Positions 24,620 to 33,367 of a DNA stretch of 64,000 nucleotides are shown piece after piece. Source of the DNA: Pyrinomonas methylaliphatogenes (GTDB lineage: Bacteria > Acidobacteriota > Blastocatellia > Pyrinomonadales > Pyrinomonadaceae); the NCBI RefSeq assembly GCF_000820845.2, contig NZ_CBXV010000001.1, positions 186,001 through 250,000 on the forward strand, in the 5' to 3' direction. A program made the position numbers and the translations under genes. Each line of letters starts with the position of its first letter. Position 1 is the stretch's first letter. The notes beneath the pieces are model-generated. The model did no database searches, was not told the origin of the DNA, and was given only the letters and a program-made list of their open reading frames with translations.

Positions 24620-27600
24620 TCAAGGGCGAGTGGCGCGCCGCGGCATCGGGCGATCGGGCGCTTCATCCACATCTGGACTGGCGGAGCGCTGGCGTTGGTA
24701 GCGAATCGAACCGTCGCCGTTTTCGCCAAGCGGTGGTCCGGCGTAGATGACGGCCAGTTCCGCGAGCGCTGCCGTCTGGTCATCGGCGAAGCCGGAGAGC
24801 GCAACCAGTTTCAGATGGCGCGTCGTGATCGTTTGCGCGAAAGCGATCCGCTGCGGCGCGAAGGTCGAGACCAGTTCGCCGCGCTTCACCTCATGCCAAG
24901 TCGCCCCATCGTCGCTCGCCAAAAGTAGATACTCGCGTATGTCGCCCTCGTGTTCGCGGTGATTCTGACGCGGCATAATGACGACTCCCGAGATGGCGGT
25001 CGGCGATGGGAAGCGGATCACTAGTTCGTGTGGATAAGGGTGCCGAGAGGAGAACCAGTACGTGTTCGGATCGCCATCTATCGCGCGAGCGGCATCGCCC
25101 TCGTCGGCGTGGGCTGTCGCGCCGAGTTTGCTCATGATGCGCGTGTCAAAGAGCAGCCCGCGTATGGCTGAAGCCGCGACGCTCACGCGCGGCTGAAAAC
25201 GCGCGCTCGCCATGTAATCGAGCAATGAACGGCGCAGTTGACGCGCCGCCGGGCGCTCCGCCAGACGATCGATGAGGTCGATGGCGCTCACCAGCAAGCG
25301 ACCGCGCCCGACGCGGCATTCGAAGATCACGCCGAGTTTGTAGTTCCGGTTCCAATCATCTATCGCGTAGACGACGGGTTCGAGTTCGCGCGGCAGCGAG
25401 TCGAGATTGATGGCGCGCACGCCGCGGATGAGATCCGCCCATTGCCAATCGAAATATGAGCGGGTCGGAAAGCGCGCGAAGGCCGGATGGCGTTCATCTA
25501 TCCAGAGGCCGAGCATCCGACTCCAAGCCGGATTCATCTGCCGGTTCCAGAAGATCGGCACGACGTCGAGCGGCGGGCTGGTCCAGTCTAGATCGGCGAC
25601 GCGCGGGATGAAGAGCACTTTGCCGCCTTCGGCAAGGCGCGTTTCCGCTTCTTCCCATGATCGCGTGATCAGAATGTCGCGCGGTGCGGTTGTGTCCACG
25701 CGCGCCGGATAGATCCAGAAATCCCAATCGTTCTCCGCTTGCGTGCCGCGCAATCCGACGATCAGCCGATAAGCGCGCGGCGCCGGAAACTTCGCCAGCT
25801 CAACCTCGATCTTGCCGAGCGGGATGTTCTTGCCGATGGGGATCGTGCGCTTCGGCCATTCGCCTTGCGCGACGATCTTGCCGTCGGAATCGGCGATCTT
25901 CCAATAGGGCGTCGCCTTTTCGAGCGGCGCCGGCCCATAATGGGCGATCTCCACATCAACCGCGAAAAGATCGTCGGTCGTGAAGACGCGACTTGGTAAA
26001 CGGGCGAGCGGCACCGTCGGACCGCAGAAGCGACGGAACTCTTCCGCCGTCACATAGCCTTTCTGCTCCCAGAACGGATCGAGCACGCCGACGAGCGCCG
26101 TGCCTTGGCCCAAATAGTCATGCAGATCGAGCAGTTGAAAGCCGCTCAGCCCGGGCGTGCGCAAGTTGGCTTCGATCTCCTCTTTGTAGCACGCGAGTTG
26201 AAAGCGCCCGGAGGCGAAGGCGAAATCCTTGTCTTTCGCCAGAAGCCCATGCGCCGCCATCGACGCGCGAAAGATCTCGTAGTTGCCCGGGCGCAGATAG
26301 CCAGTGAACTTCTTGATCACGTCGTAATCTGGATAGGCGCTCCATTGACCCAGTTCATGCACGATCACGGGCACGTCAACGCCGCGCAACGAACGCGAGT
26401 AATCGAGCCCGAACCAAGCCGACGGGCCGCGCAGCATGTTCGGCCCGATGCGATGAACGGCCAAGTAATCGGCTCCCTTGACCGGTCCGGGCGCATCGAT
26501 CAAAGACCACCCGGTGCCGGTCGTGTAGAGCCGGCGCGGATCTTCGCGCCTGAAATGCTCGACCCAGCGAGGCAAAGCCTCTTTCCATCTCCCGCTCGGC
26601 TCATTGCTCGGCGAAAGGAGCATGAACGATGGGTGATTCCCGTAAGCGCGAATCATCCGCTCGGTCTCTTCATAAAGCATGCGCTCCATCTCCGTGCCCG
26701 GGCTGATCGCGTTCCACATCCCGGCTTCCGGTTGCAGATAGAAACCTAGTTCATCCGCCGCGATGAAGGCCGCTTCCGGCGGACAGAAGGAGTGAAAGCG
26801 CATGTGATTCAGGCCCCAGGATTGACAGAGGCGGATGAGCCGCCGCCAGTACTCGACATCCGTCGGCGGATAACCGGTCAAAGGGAAATCCCCGCCGTGA
26901 TGCGTCCCGCGAAAGATGATGGGGCGCCCGTTGAGCAAAAAGCGCGTGCCATCGGCGCGCAGGCTCCTCAGGCCGAAGGTCACTTGGCGCGTGTCGTCGG
27001 CCCCATCGCCCACAAGTCGCACGGTGAGCTTCTGCAACGCTGGGTTGAACTCATCCCACGTTTGCGCGTTCTGGTCCAACGCGATCTCAAGCTCGGCGCT
27101 CCCACCTTGGGCGCCCCACGAAGCCGGAACGCTCGCCCCGTTCACCGTGAGCGTGCCGGTGCCGGCCCGACCCGTGATGTTGCCGATCTGAACCTTGACG
27201 CGCGCTGAGCGCTTCTCGATATCGGGAAAGACCTGCACGTCGTCGAGCCACACGGGCGTCGTCGCCTGAAGCTCGATCCGCCCGACGATGCCGTTCCACG
27301 TCCCGCCCAGCGAATCGGAGACGCTGTGCGCGTCCGGGCGATAAGGCATGATCAACCGATTGTCGATGCGGATCGTCAAACGGTGTTTCCCAGTAGTTAA
27401 CTGGCCGAGTTCGTAAACGTGCGGCGCGACCAAACTGCGGCAAGAACCGATCTCGCGATCGTCAAGCCAGACGGTCGTCTCCCAATGAGGCCGCTCCAGA
27501 AAGAGCGCGATCCGTTTCCCGGACCAGGCAGCGGGAATCTCTAGGTCGCGCTGATACCACGCCGGGCCAAGATAGTGGCGCGGCGGTTGCGCAAGAAAAG

Positions 27601-27919
27601 GCACGCGAACGTTGCCCGGTTGCGCCGCCGCCCGATACTCGGCGCGCAAGTACCAGTGGCGATCATAGAGCGACAGCACCCATGGCGTCGCCGTGCTGAT
27701 CTCGTCGCCATAACCTTGCTCCTGAAGCGAGCCGGGAAGGCGGATCCGATCCGCAAGGTCGCGCGCAAACCAGCGCCCTTCGATGCCTTGGTCGTGCGGG
27801 TCGAGCGCGAATCGCCACGCGCCCGCCAGATCCAACCGCGCTTGGGCCGTCGAAGCGGATGCCGAAAGCAGGATCAGCGCGATGGATGCGAGAAACGGCG
27901 AAGAACGATAGGTCGGCAT
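24620..27919 (-). CDS. Secreted GH2-like enzyme with C-terminal F5/8-type domain
   Basis: A 1099-residue secreted protein with a cleavable signal (LLSASASTAQA), GH2 sugar-binding domain (DLAGAWRFALD, WYQRDLEIP, WLDDREIGSC), Ig-like domain and TIM barrel with acid/base Glu440 in LLSPSNEPSG and nucleophile Glu522 in VIVHELGQW. A region of unknown fold follows, then an F5/8 type C (CBM32-like) domain at about 935-1060 (AIDGDPNTYWFSS, GVVIMPRQN). The active site is intact but differs from classic GH2 motifs, so specificity may be unusual. It is the first gene of the minus-strand hydrolase operon, 32 bases after the predicted transcription start. Confidence 0.85.
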   Translation of the reverse strand: MPTYRSSPFLASIALILLSASASTAQARLDLAGAWRFALDPHDQGIEGRWFARDLADRIRLPGSLQEQGYGDEISTATPWVLSLYDRHWYLRAEYRAAAQPGNVRVPFLAQPPRHYLGPAWYQRDLEIPAAWSGKRIALFLERPHWETTVWLDDREIGSCRSLVAPHVYELGQLTTGKHRLTIRIDNRLIMPYRPDAHSVSDSLGGTWNGIVGRIELQATTPVWLDDVQVFPDIEKRSARVKVQIGNITGRAGTGTLTVNGASVPASWGAQGGSAELEIALDQNAQTWDEFNPALQKLTVRLVGDGADDTRQVTFGLRSLRADGTRFLLNGRPIIFRGTHHGGDFPLTGYPPTDVEYWRRLIRLCQSWGLNHMRFHSFCPPEAAFIAADELGFYLQPEAGMWNAISPGTEMERMLYEETERMIRAYGNHPSFMLLSPSNEPSGRWKEALPRWVEHFRREDPRRLYTTGTGWSLIDAPGPVKGADYLAVHRIGPNMLRGPSAWFGLDYSRSLRGVDVPVIVHELGQWSAYPDYDVIKKFTGYLRPGNYEIFRASMAAHGLLAKDKDFAFASGRFQLACYKEEIEANLRTPGLSGFQLLDLHDYLGQGTALVGVLDPFWEQKGYVTAEEFRRFCGPTVPLARLPSRVFTTDDLFAVDVEIAHYGPAPLEKATPYWKIADSDGKIVAQGEWPKRTIPIGKNIPLGKIEVELAKFPAPRAYRLIVGLRGTQAENDWDFWIYPARVDTTAPRDILITRSWEEAETRLAEGGKVLFIPRVADLDWTSPPLDVVPIFWNRQMNPAWSRMLGLWIDERHPAFARFPTRSYFDWQWADLIRGVRAINLDSLPRELEPVVYAIDDWNRNYKLGVIFECRVGRGRLLVSAIDLIDRLAERPAARQLRRSLLDYMASARFQPRVSVAASAIRGLLFDTRIMSKLGATAHADEGDAARAIDGDPNTYWFSSRHPYPHELVIRFPSPTAISGVVIMPRQNHREHEGDIREYLLLASDDGATWHEVKRGELVSTFAPQRIAFAQTITTRHLKLVALSGFADDQTAALAELAVIYAGPPLGENGDGSIRYQRQRSASPDVDEAPDRPMPRRATRP

Positions 27920-27953
27920 ATCGATCCGTCATGAGGGGATGGTCGAGCTTAAA

Positions 27954-27985
27954 GATCATAATATCATCTTTCGAGATTATGACAA
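27954..27985 (-). promoter_or_regulatory. Divergent promoter of the hydrolase operon with operator over the -10
   Basis: On the minus strand: -35 TTGTCA (27980-27985), 16-base spacer, -10 TATTAT (27958-27963). The -10 lies within GATGATATTATGATC (27954-27968), a relative of the palindrome at the rhaD and receptor promoters. A bound regulator would block this promoter. Confidence 0.65.
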
Positions 27986-28011
27986 GTTCGCGCTCGCCGG
28001 TTCTGTGTTGA

Positions 28012-28062
28012 GATGATATCGTCATCTTATGATCTTGCAATTTCTCGCGCCTTGGCTATACT
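28012..28062 (+). promoter_or_regulatory. rhaD promoter with two palindromic operators
   Basis: Operator GTCAT-CTT-ATGATC (28021-28034) abuts the -35 TTGCAA (28035-28040); a 16-base spacer and -10 TATACT (28057-28062) follow. A second inverted repeat, GATGA-N5-TCATC (28012-28026), overlaps its left side. The same layout occurs at 52701 and 56842. Confidence 0.75.
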
Positions 28063-28112
28063 TGACCCTCGTTCAGCGAAAAGTCGAAGGGGGCCGAAAC
28101 GGCTGGAGGATG

Positions 28113-30299
28113 ATGGAGAGAGAGTTCAAGCATGTCAAATATCTGTGGCGCGACGAGGAGGTCGCCGGCCTTTCGCCGCTCGATCGGTTGGTCTATCGCT
28201 CAAATAAACTCGGCGAAGACATCACCCTGACCAACACGGGCGGCGGCAACACCTCGGCGAAGCTCATCGAGAGGGATCCGCTCACCGGCGAAGAGGTCGA
28301 GATCCTGTGGGTCAAGGGATCGGGCGGCGATCTCAGAACGGCCAAGCGCGACGGGTTCGCCTCGCTCTACTTGGACAAAGTGCGCGCGATGAAGGCGCTT
28401 TACCTTCGCCATCCGGAGCGCGGGCCGAAGACTCCCGTCGAAGATGCGATGTACCCGCTCTATGCGCATTGCGTCTACAATTTGAATCCGCGCGCCTGTT
28501 CGATCGACACGCCGCTTCACACTTTCGTCCCTTACAAGCATGTGGATCACTTGCATCCGAACGCCGTGATCGCGATTGCCGCCTCTGTCAATCAGGAGCG
28601 GCTGTGTCGCACAATTTACGGCGACGATGTGATCTACGTCCCGTGGCAGCGACCGGGTTTCGATCTCGGATTGAAGATCGAGCAGTTGATCAAGGATCAT
28701 CCGCGCGCCCGCGGCGTCCTGCTCGGTCATCACGGCATGAGCTCCTGGAGCGATGATGACAAGACCTGTTACGAGACGGCGCTCGAGATCGTCGAGCGTG
28801 CGGCGCGCTATATCGCCGAGCGCGATCGCGGCGAGCGGACTTTCGGCGGTTTGAGGTACCGGCCCATCTCGGATGGCGAACGGCGCAGGATTCAGGTCGA
28901 GATCATCCCGTGGTTGCGCGGGCAGCTTTCGGTTGAAAGGCGTTTCGTCGCGACGGTGCAGGATGATGAGCGGGCGCTGTGGTTTGTCAACAGCGTCGAG
29001 GGGCCGCGATTGGCCGAACTCGGCACGTCATGCCCGGACCATTTCCTGCGGACTAAGATCAAGCCCCTATTTGTCGATTGGGATCCCGAAAGCGGCGACG
29101 TCGAACGCTTGAAGGGCTTGCTCGGCGAGGGGCTTGAGCGATATCGGCGCGACTATGCGGCTTACTATAACCGTTGTCGGCGTCCAGATTCGCCGCCGAT
29201 GCGCGATCCCAATCCGACAGTGATCTTGATCCCCGGACTCGGCATGATCGCTTGGGGCAAGAACAAGAGCGAGTCGCGCATGACGGCGGAGTTCTACAAT
29301 TGCGCCATCGAGGTGATGCGCGGCGCTGAGGCGATCGACGAATACGAAGCGCTCGATGAGCAGGAAGCCTTTGACATCGAGTATTGGTCATTAGAAGAGG
29401 CCAAGCTCCGCCGTCTGCCGCCGGAGAAGGAGTTAGATCGGCAAGTGGCCGTCATCATCGGCGCCGGTTCCGGCATCGGGCGGGCGGCGGCGCACCGTCT
29501 ATCGAAGGAAGGGGCGCACGTCGTCTGCGTGGATTTGGATGAAGAGGCGGCCCAGCGCACGGCGCAGGAGATCGTCGCCGTGCGCGGCGAAGGGCTCGGC
29601 GTCGCCGGTTCAGGGATCAGCGGTTGCGGGCCGGCGATCGGTTTGCGGTGTGATCTGACGGATCGGCGCACGATCGCGCGCGCCTTTGAAGACGCGATCC
29701 TCGCCTTTGGCGGGATAGATGCGGTCATCGTCACGGCGGGCATCTTCGTCCCGCCGGACCGGGCCGGGCGCGTCTCGGATGAGGATTGGGCGCGCACCTT
29801 CGCCATCAACGTCACGGGCGCGTACATCGTCGCCGACGAAGCGCGACGGGTCTTCGAGCGGCAGAGTTTGAAGGGCGGGAGCATCGTTTTGACGACGAGC
29901 GCCAACGCTGTCGTCGCGAAGAAGGGAAGTTTGGCGTATGACGCGAGCAAAGCGGCGGCCAACCATCTCGTGCGCGAGTTAGCCGTTGAGCTTGCGCCGC
30001 TCGTGCGCGTCAACGCGGTGGCGCCGGCCACGGTCGTCCGTGGAAGCGCGATGTTCCCGCGCGATCGGGTCATCGCTTCGCTGGCGAAGTACGGGATTCC
30101 GTTTGATGAGAGCGAGTCAACCGATGTCTTGCGCGAGAAGTTGGCGAACTTCTACGCGCAACGGTCGTTGCTTAACGTGCCGATCGAGCCGGAGGATCAG
30201 GCCGAGGCGATCTTCTTGCTCGTCTCCGCGCGCCTTGGCAAAACGACTGGGCACATCATTCCGGTCGATGGCGGTTTGCAGGATGGGTTCTTGCGCTAG
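28113..30299 (+). CDS. rhaD: Bifunctional rhamnulose-1-phosphate aldolase/lactaldehyde dehydrogenase
   Basis: A fusion of 728 residues. The N-terminal class II aldolase half splits L-rhamnulose-1-phosphate into DHAP and L-lactaldehyde (TNTGGGNTSAKL, zinc-site segment HVDHLHPNAV, GHHGMSSW). The C-terminal short-chain dehydrogenase half (VIIGAGSGIGRAAA; catalytic YDASK) would oxidise L-lactaldehyde to L-lactate with NAD. This is the RhaEW-type arrangement. The frame is open upstream to 28029, but that point lies inside the promoter. ATG 28113 (or 28110) next to GGAGG is the realistic start. It is the first gene of the plus-strand rhamnose operon. Confidence 0.93.
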   Translation: MEREFKHVKYLWRDEEVAGLSPLDRLVYRSNKLGEDITLTNTGGGNTSAKLIERDPLTGEEVEILWVKGSGGDLRTAKRDGFASLYLDKVRAMKALYLRHPERGPKTPVEDAMYPLYAHCVYNLNPRACSIDTPLHTFVPYKHVDHLHPNAVIAIAASVNQERLCRTIYGDDVIYVPWQRPGFDLGLKIEQLIKDHPRARGVLLGHHGMSSWSDDDKTCYETALEIVERAARYIAERDRGERTFGGLRYRPISDGERRRIQVEIIPWLRGQLSVERRFVATVQDDERALWFVNSVEGPRLAELGTSCPDHFLRTKIKPLFVDWDPESGDVERLKGLLGEGLERYRRDYAAYYNRCRRPDSPPMRDPNPTVILIPGLGMIAWGKNKSESRMTAEFYNCAIEVMRGAEAIDEYEALDEQEAFDIEYWSLEEAKLRRLPPEKELDRQVAVIIGAGSGIGRAAAHRLSKEGAHVVCVDLDEEAAQRTAQEIVAVRGEGLGVAGSGISGCGPAIGLRCDLTDRRTIARAFEDAILAFGGIDAVIVTAGIFVPPDRAGRVSDEDWARTFAINVTGAYIVADEARRVFERQSLKGGSIVLTTSANAVVAKKGSLAYDASKAAANHLVRELAVELAPLVRVNAVAPATVVRGSAMFPRDRVIASLAKYGIPFDESESTDVLREKLANFYAQRSLLNVPIEPEDQAEAIFLLVSARLGKTTGHIIPVDGGLQDGFLR

Positions 30300-30326
30300 T
30301 GATCTTCGCGTCTTGGAGGAGACCGT

Positions 30327-31619
30327 ATGGGATTCGAGATCGACGATGAGTTCATCGCGAAGCAGAATCGCAAGCTGGAAGCGGAGCTGGAAACCGATTA
30401 TGCGCACCTCGGCGAGGTGTTGCGCCGCAGAGGGATCGATATCGAAGAGGTGACGAAGAGGGCGCAAGCGTTTCGCGTCGCGTTGCCTTCATGGGGCGTG
30501 GGCACGGGTGGGACGCGCTTTGCCCGTTTCCCGGGGCCGGGCGAGCCGCGCGACATCTACGACAAGCTGGAAGATTGCGCGACCATCTTCAAGCTCGTGC
30601 GCGTGACGCCGTCGGTTTCGCTTCACATCCCGTGGGATAAGGCGGACGATCTGCGCGCTTTGCGCGAATTTGCCTCTTCGCGCGGCCTCAGCTTCGATGC
30701 GATGAACTCGAACACGTTTCAGGACCAACCGGACCAGCGGCTCTCTTACAAGTTCGGTAGCCTCACGCATCCCGATCGCGCCGTGCGCGAACAGGCGATC
30801 GCGCACAACATCGAATGTATAGAGATAGGCCGAGCCTTGGGATCGCGCGCGCTGACCGTTTGGATAGGCGATGGGGGAAACTTCCCCGGGCAGATAGACT
30901 TTCGGCGCGCGCTCGAACGCTATCTTGAGAGCATGGGCGAGATCTACGCCGCCCTGCCCGATGATTGGCGCCTCTTTATCGAATATAAGCTTTATGAGCC
31001 GGCCTTCTATTCGACCGTCATCAATGATTGGGGGACGGCTTACTACTGCGCGTGCCGTTTGGGCGAGAAGGCCTTCTGTCTCGTCGATCTGGGGCATCAT
31101 GCGCCGAATTCGAACGTCGAGATGATCGTCGCGCGCCTCGTTCAATTTGGCAAGCTCGGCGGGTTCCATTTCAACGACAGCAAATACGGCGATGATGATC
31201 TCGATGCGGGTTCGATCAAGCCTTTTCAGCTCTTCCTCATCTTCAACGAACTGGTCGCTGCCGAGCTTGAAGGGGCATCGGGATTCGATCCGAGCTACAT
31301 GATCGACGAGTCGCACAACGTGACCGATCCTATCGAATCGTTGATGATGAGCGCGATGGAGATCGTGCGCGCTTACGTGCAAGCCACGCTCGTCGAACGC
31401 GAAGCGCTCCGCGAAGCGCAAGACGCTTGCGACGCGATCGCCGCGCTGGCGACGCTCAAGCGCGCCTTCAACACGGATGTGACGCCGATTCTGGCGATGG
31501 CACGGCGACGCGCGGGCGGCGCGATCGACCCGATCGCCGTCTATCGCGCGAGCAACTATCGTCAGCGCAAAGCGGAAGAGCGCCCGGTCAGCAAGGGGAC
31601 GTTCGCTGGAATAGTCTGA
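30327..31619 (+). CDS. rhaI: L-rhamnose isomerase, RhaI type
   Basis: A 430-residue TIM-barrel isomerase converting L-rhamnose to L-rhamnulose, of the Pseudomonas stutzeri/Bacillus RhaI class rather than E. coli RhaA. Seen in the sequence are SLHIPWDKADD, the metal ligands in FIEYKLYEPAFYSTV, LVDLGHHAPNSNVE, and GGFHFNDSKYGDDDLDAGS. The ATG at 30327 follows TTGGAGGAGACC. It lies 27 bases after rhaD, within the operon. Confidence 0.95.
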   Translation: MGFEIDDEFIAKQNRKLEAELETDYAHLGEVLRRRGIDIEEVTKRAQAFRVALPSWGVGTGGTRFARFPGPGEPRDIYDKLEDCATIFKLVRVTPSVSLHIPWDKADDLRALREFASSRGLSFDAMNSNTFQDQPDQRLSYKFGSLTHPDRAVREQAIAHNIECIEIGRALGSRALTVWIGDGGNFPGQIDFRRALERYLESMGEIYAALPDDWRLFIEYKLYEPAFYSTVINDWGTAYYCACRLGEKAFCLVDLGHHAPNSNVEMIVARLVQFGKLGGFHFNDSKYGDDDLDAGSIKPFQLFLIFNELVAAELEGASGFDPSYMIDESHNVTDPIESLMMSAMEIVRAYVQATLVEREALREAQDACDAIAALATLKRAFNTDVTPILAMARRRAGGAIDPIAVYRASNYRQRKAEERPVSKGTFAGIV

Positions 31620-31754
31620 GCGCATTTCAAAAGCGCGCCGGTCAGAGAAGCTTAAATCTTCAGGTCGTTCATGCGTGGCGCGCCAGCCGTTGCTAGAAGG
31701 GCGCGGGATGCTTTCGCTCATTGAACCTTTTCTGCTGATCGGCAAAGTGTGAAG

Positions 31755-33248
31755 ATGGGTGAAGATGCGTTGCACATCGCCGTCGATCTCGGGGCCGGTA
31801 GCGGGCGCGTCTTCCTCGTCCGCTTCGGAGAGGAGGAGTTGAGGCTCGATGAGGTGCGGCGGTTCCACTATCCGCCGGTGGAGTCCGAGGGCCATTTGCG
31901 GTGGGATCTTCTGCGCATCTTCGACGAGATCAAAGCTGGAATCCATGCTGCCGCTTCGCGCGCGCGCCATTCGCATCGCCCCATCTCGAGCATCGGCGTT
32001 GATAGTTGGGGCGTCGATTACGGCCTTGTAGATGCCGATGGGCAATTGGTCGAGCTTCCGGTCTGCTATCGTGACGCGCGCACGCGCGGCGTGATGGAAG
32101 AGGTCTTCGCGCAGGTGCCGCGCGCCGAGATCTTCGCCCGCACTGGGATACAGTTCCTTCCGTTTAATACGCTTTTTCAGCTCTACGCGCACGCGCGCGA
32201 AGGGTTGCCGAAGGGCGCGCGCAAGTTGTTGTTGATCCCCGATCTCATTAATCTCTTTCTGACCGGGCGCGCGGCGAGCGAATGGACCAACGCGACGACG
32301 ACGCAATTGGTCAATGCGCGCACGCGCGCATGGGATCGGGAGCTGGCGGAGAGGCTGGATCTTCCGGTCCAGCTGCTGGCTGAAATCGTCCCCGCGGGGA
32401 CTGACTTAGGGCGATTGAAGAAGGGATTGGCCGATGAGCTAGGGTGCGGTGATGTGCGCATCGTCGCTCCGGCCACGCACGATACTGGAAGCGCGGTCGT
32501 CGGCACGCCGCTCGAAGAAGGCTGGGCCTATATCTCTTCGGGGACGTGGTCGTTGGTCGGCGTCGAACTGGACCAGCCATTGATCAACGACGATGTGGCG
32601 CGCTGCAATCTGACCAACGAAGGCGGAGCATTCGGGACCGTTCGCTTTCTGAAGAACGTGATGGGGCTGTGGATCTTCGAAAGGTGCCGCGCCGAGTGGG
32701 GCGGTGGAGATTACGGCGCGCTGCTTCGCGAAGTGTCGGAGATCGATGAGCCCGTGCCACTCATCTTCCCCGATGATGGGCGGTTTCTCAATCCGCCGAG
32801 CATGTTGGAGGCGATCCGCGCGCAGCTCGAAGAGACGGGGCAACGCGCGGCGTCGGAACCGGCGGTGGTTGCCAAGACGGTGCTCGATTCCTTGGCTTTG
32901 CGTTACGCTTCGGTTCTGCGCGTGATCGAGCGTCTGACCGGAAGGCGGATCTCCGGAGTGCGGATCGTCGGCGGCGGAAGTCGCAACGACTATCTCAATC
33001 AAGCGACGGCGAATGCGACCGGTTTGCCCATCATCGCTGGTCCGGTGGAGGCGACCGTCATCGGCAATGCGGCGGTGCAAGCGATCTTTGCCGGTCGTTT
33101 CCCTTCGCTCGCGGAAGCGCGGCGGCATGTTGCGCGGCATTGCGAGGCGAGGGAGTTTGCGCCGCGCGAGGGGTGGGATGAAGCGAGGCGCCTTTACGCC
33201 GAGGTCGAGGCGCGATACGAAATGGCGAATGAAAGCGCGGCGCGTTGA
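31755..33248 (+). CDS. rhaB: Rhamnulokinase
   Basis: A 497-residue FGGY-family sugar kinase that phosphorylates L-rhamnulose at O1. The ATPase fold motifs are complete: VDLGAGSGRVF (phosphate 1), IGVDSWGVDYGLVD (catalytic Asp region), THDTGSAVVG, SSGTWSLVG and the C-terminal adenosine motif VGGGSRNDYLNQ. GTG 31749 and ATG 31755 are both possible starts, two codons apart, and neither has a strong ribosome binding site. Spacing of about 130 bases from rhaI suggests the same transcript. No rhamnose mutarotase gene was found in the window. Confidence 0.95.
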   Translation: MGEDALHIAVDLGAGSGRVFLVRFGEEELRLDEVRRFHYPPVESEGHLRWDLLRIFDEIKAGIHAAASRARHSHRPISSIGVDSWGVDYGLVDADGQLVELPVCYRDARTRGVMEEVFAQVPRAEIFARTGIQFLPFNTLFQLYAHAREGLPKGARKLLLIPDLINLFLTGRAASEWTNATTTQLVNARTRAWDRELAERLDLPVQLLAEIVPAGTDLGRLKKGLADELGCGDVRIVAPATHDTGSAVVGTPLEEGWAYISSGTWSLVGVELDQPLINDDVARCNLTNEGGAFGTVRFLKNVMGLWIFERCRAEWGGGDYGALLREVSEIDEPVPLIFPDDGRFLNPPSMLEAIRAQLEETGQRAASEPAVVAKTVLDSLALRYASVLRVIERLTGRRISGVRIVGGGSRNDYLNQATANATGLPIIAGPVEATVIGNAAVQAIFAGRFPSLAEARRHVARHCEAREFAPREGWDEARRLYAEVEARYEMANESAAR

Positions 33249-33367
33249 GCGCCATCGGTGAGGATCACCAAGCGATCGCTAGCTTGCGAGACAGGATCAG
33301 GCATCATCGGCAAGGGGATTGGCAACCCGCTTGCGACCGGAATGATTTTCGAGGCCGCCCGAGTTAA

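Noticed and set aside
28029-28112. Extended N-terminus for RhaD
   Set aside because: The extension lies within the -35/-10 region of the rhaD promoter and has no homology to the enzyme.
30489-32306. 605-codon antisense frame over rhaI and rhaB
   Set aside because: Low-complexity, Arg/Asp-rich product with no domain; both sense genes are certain.
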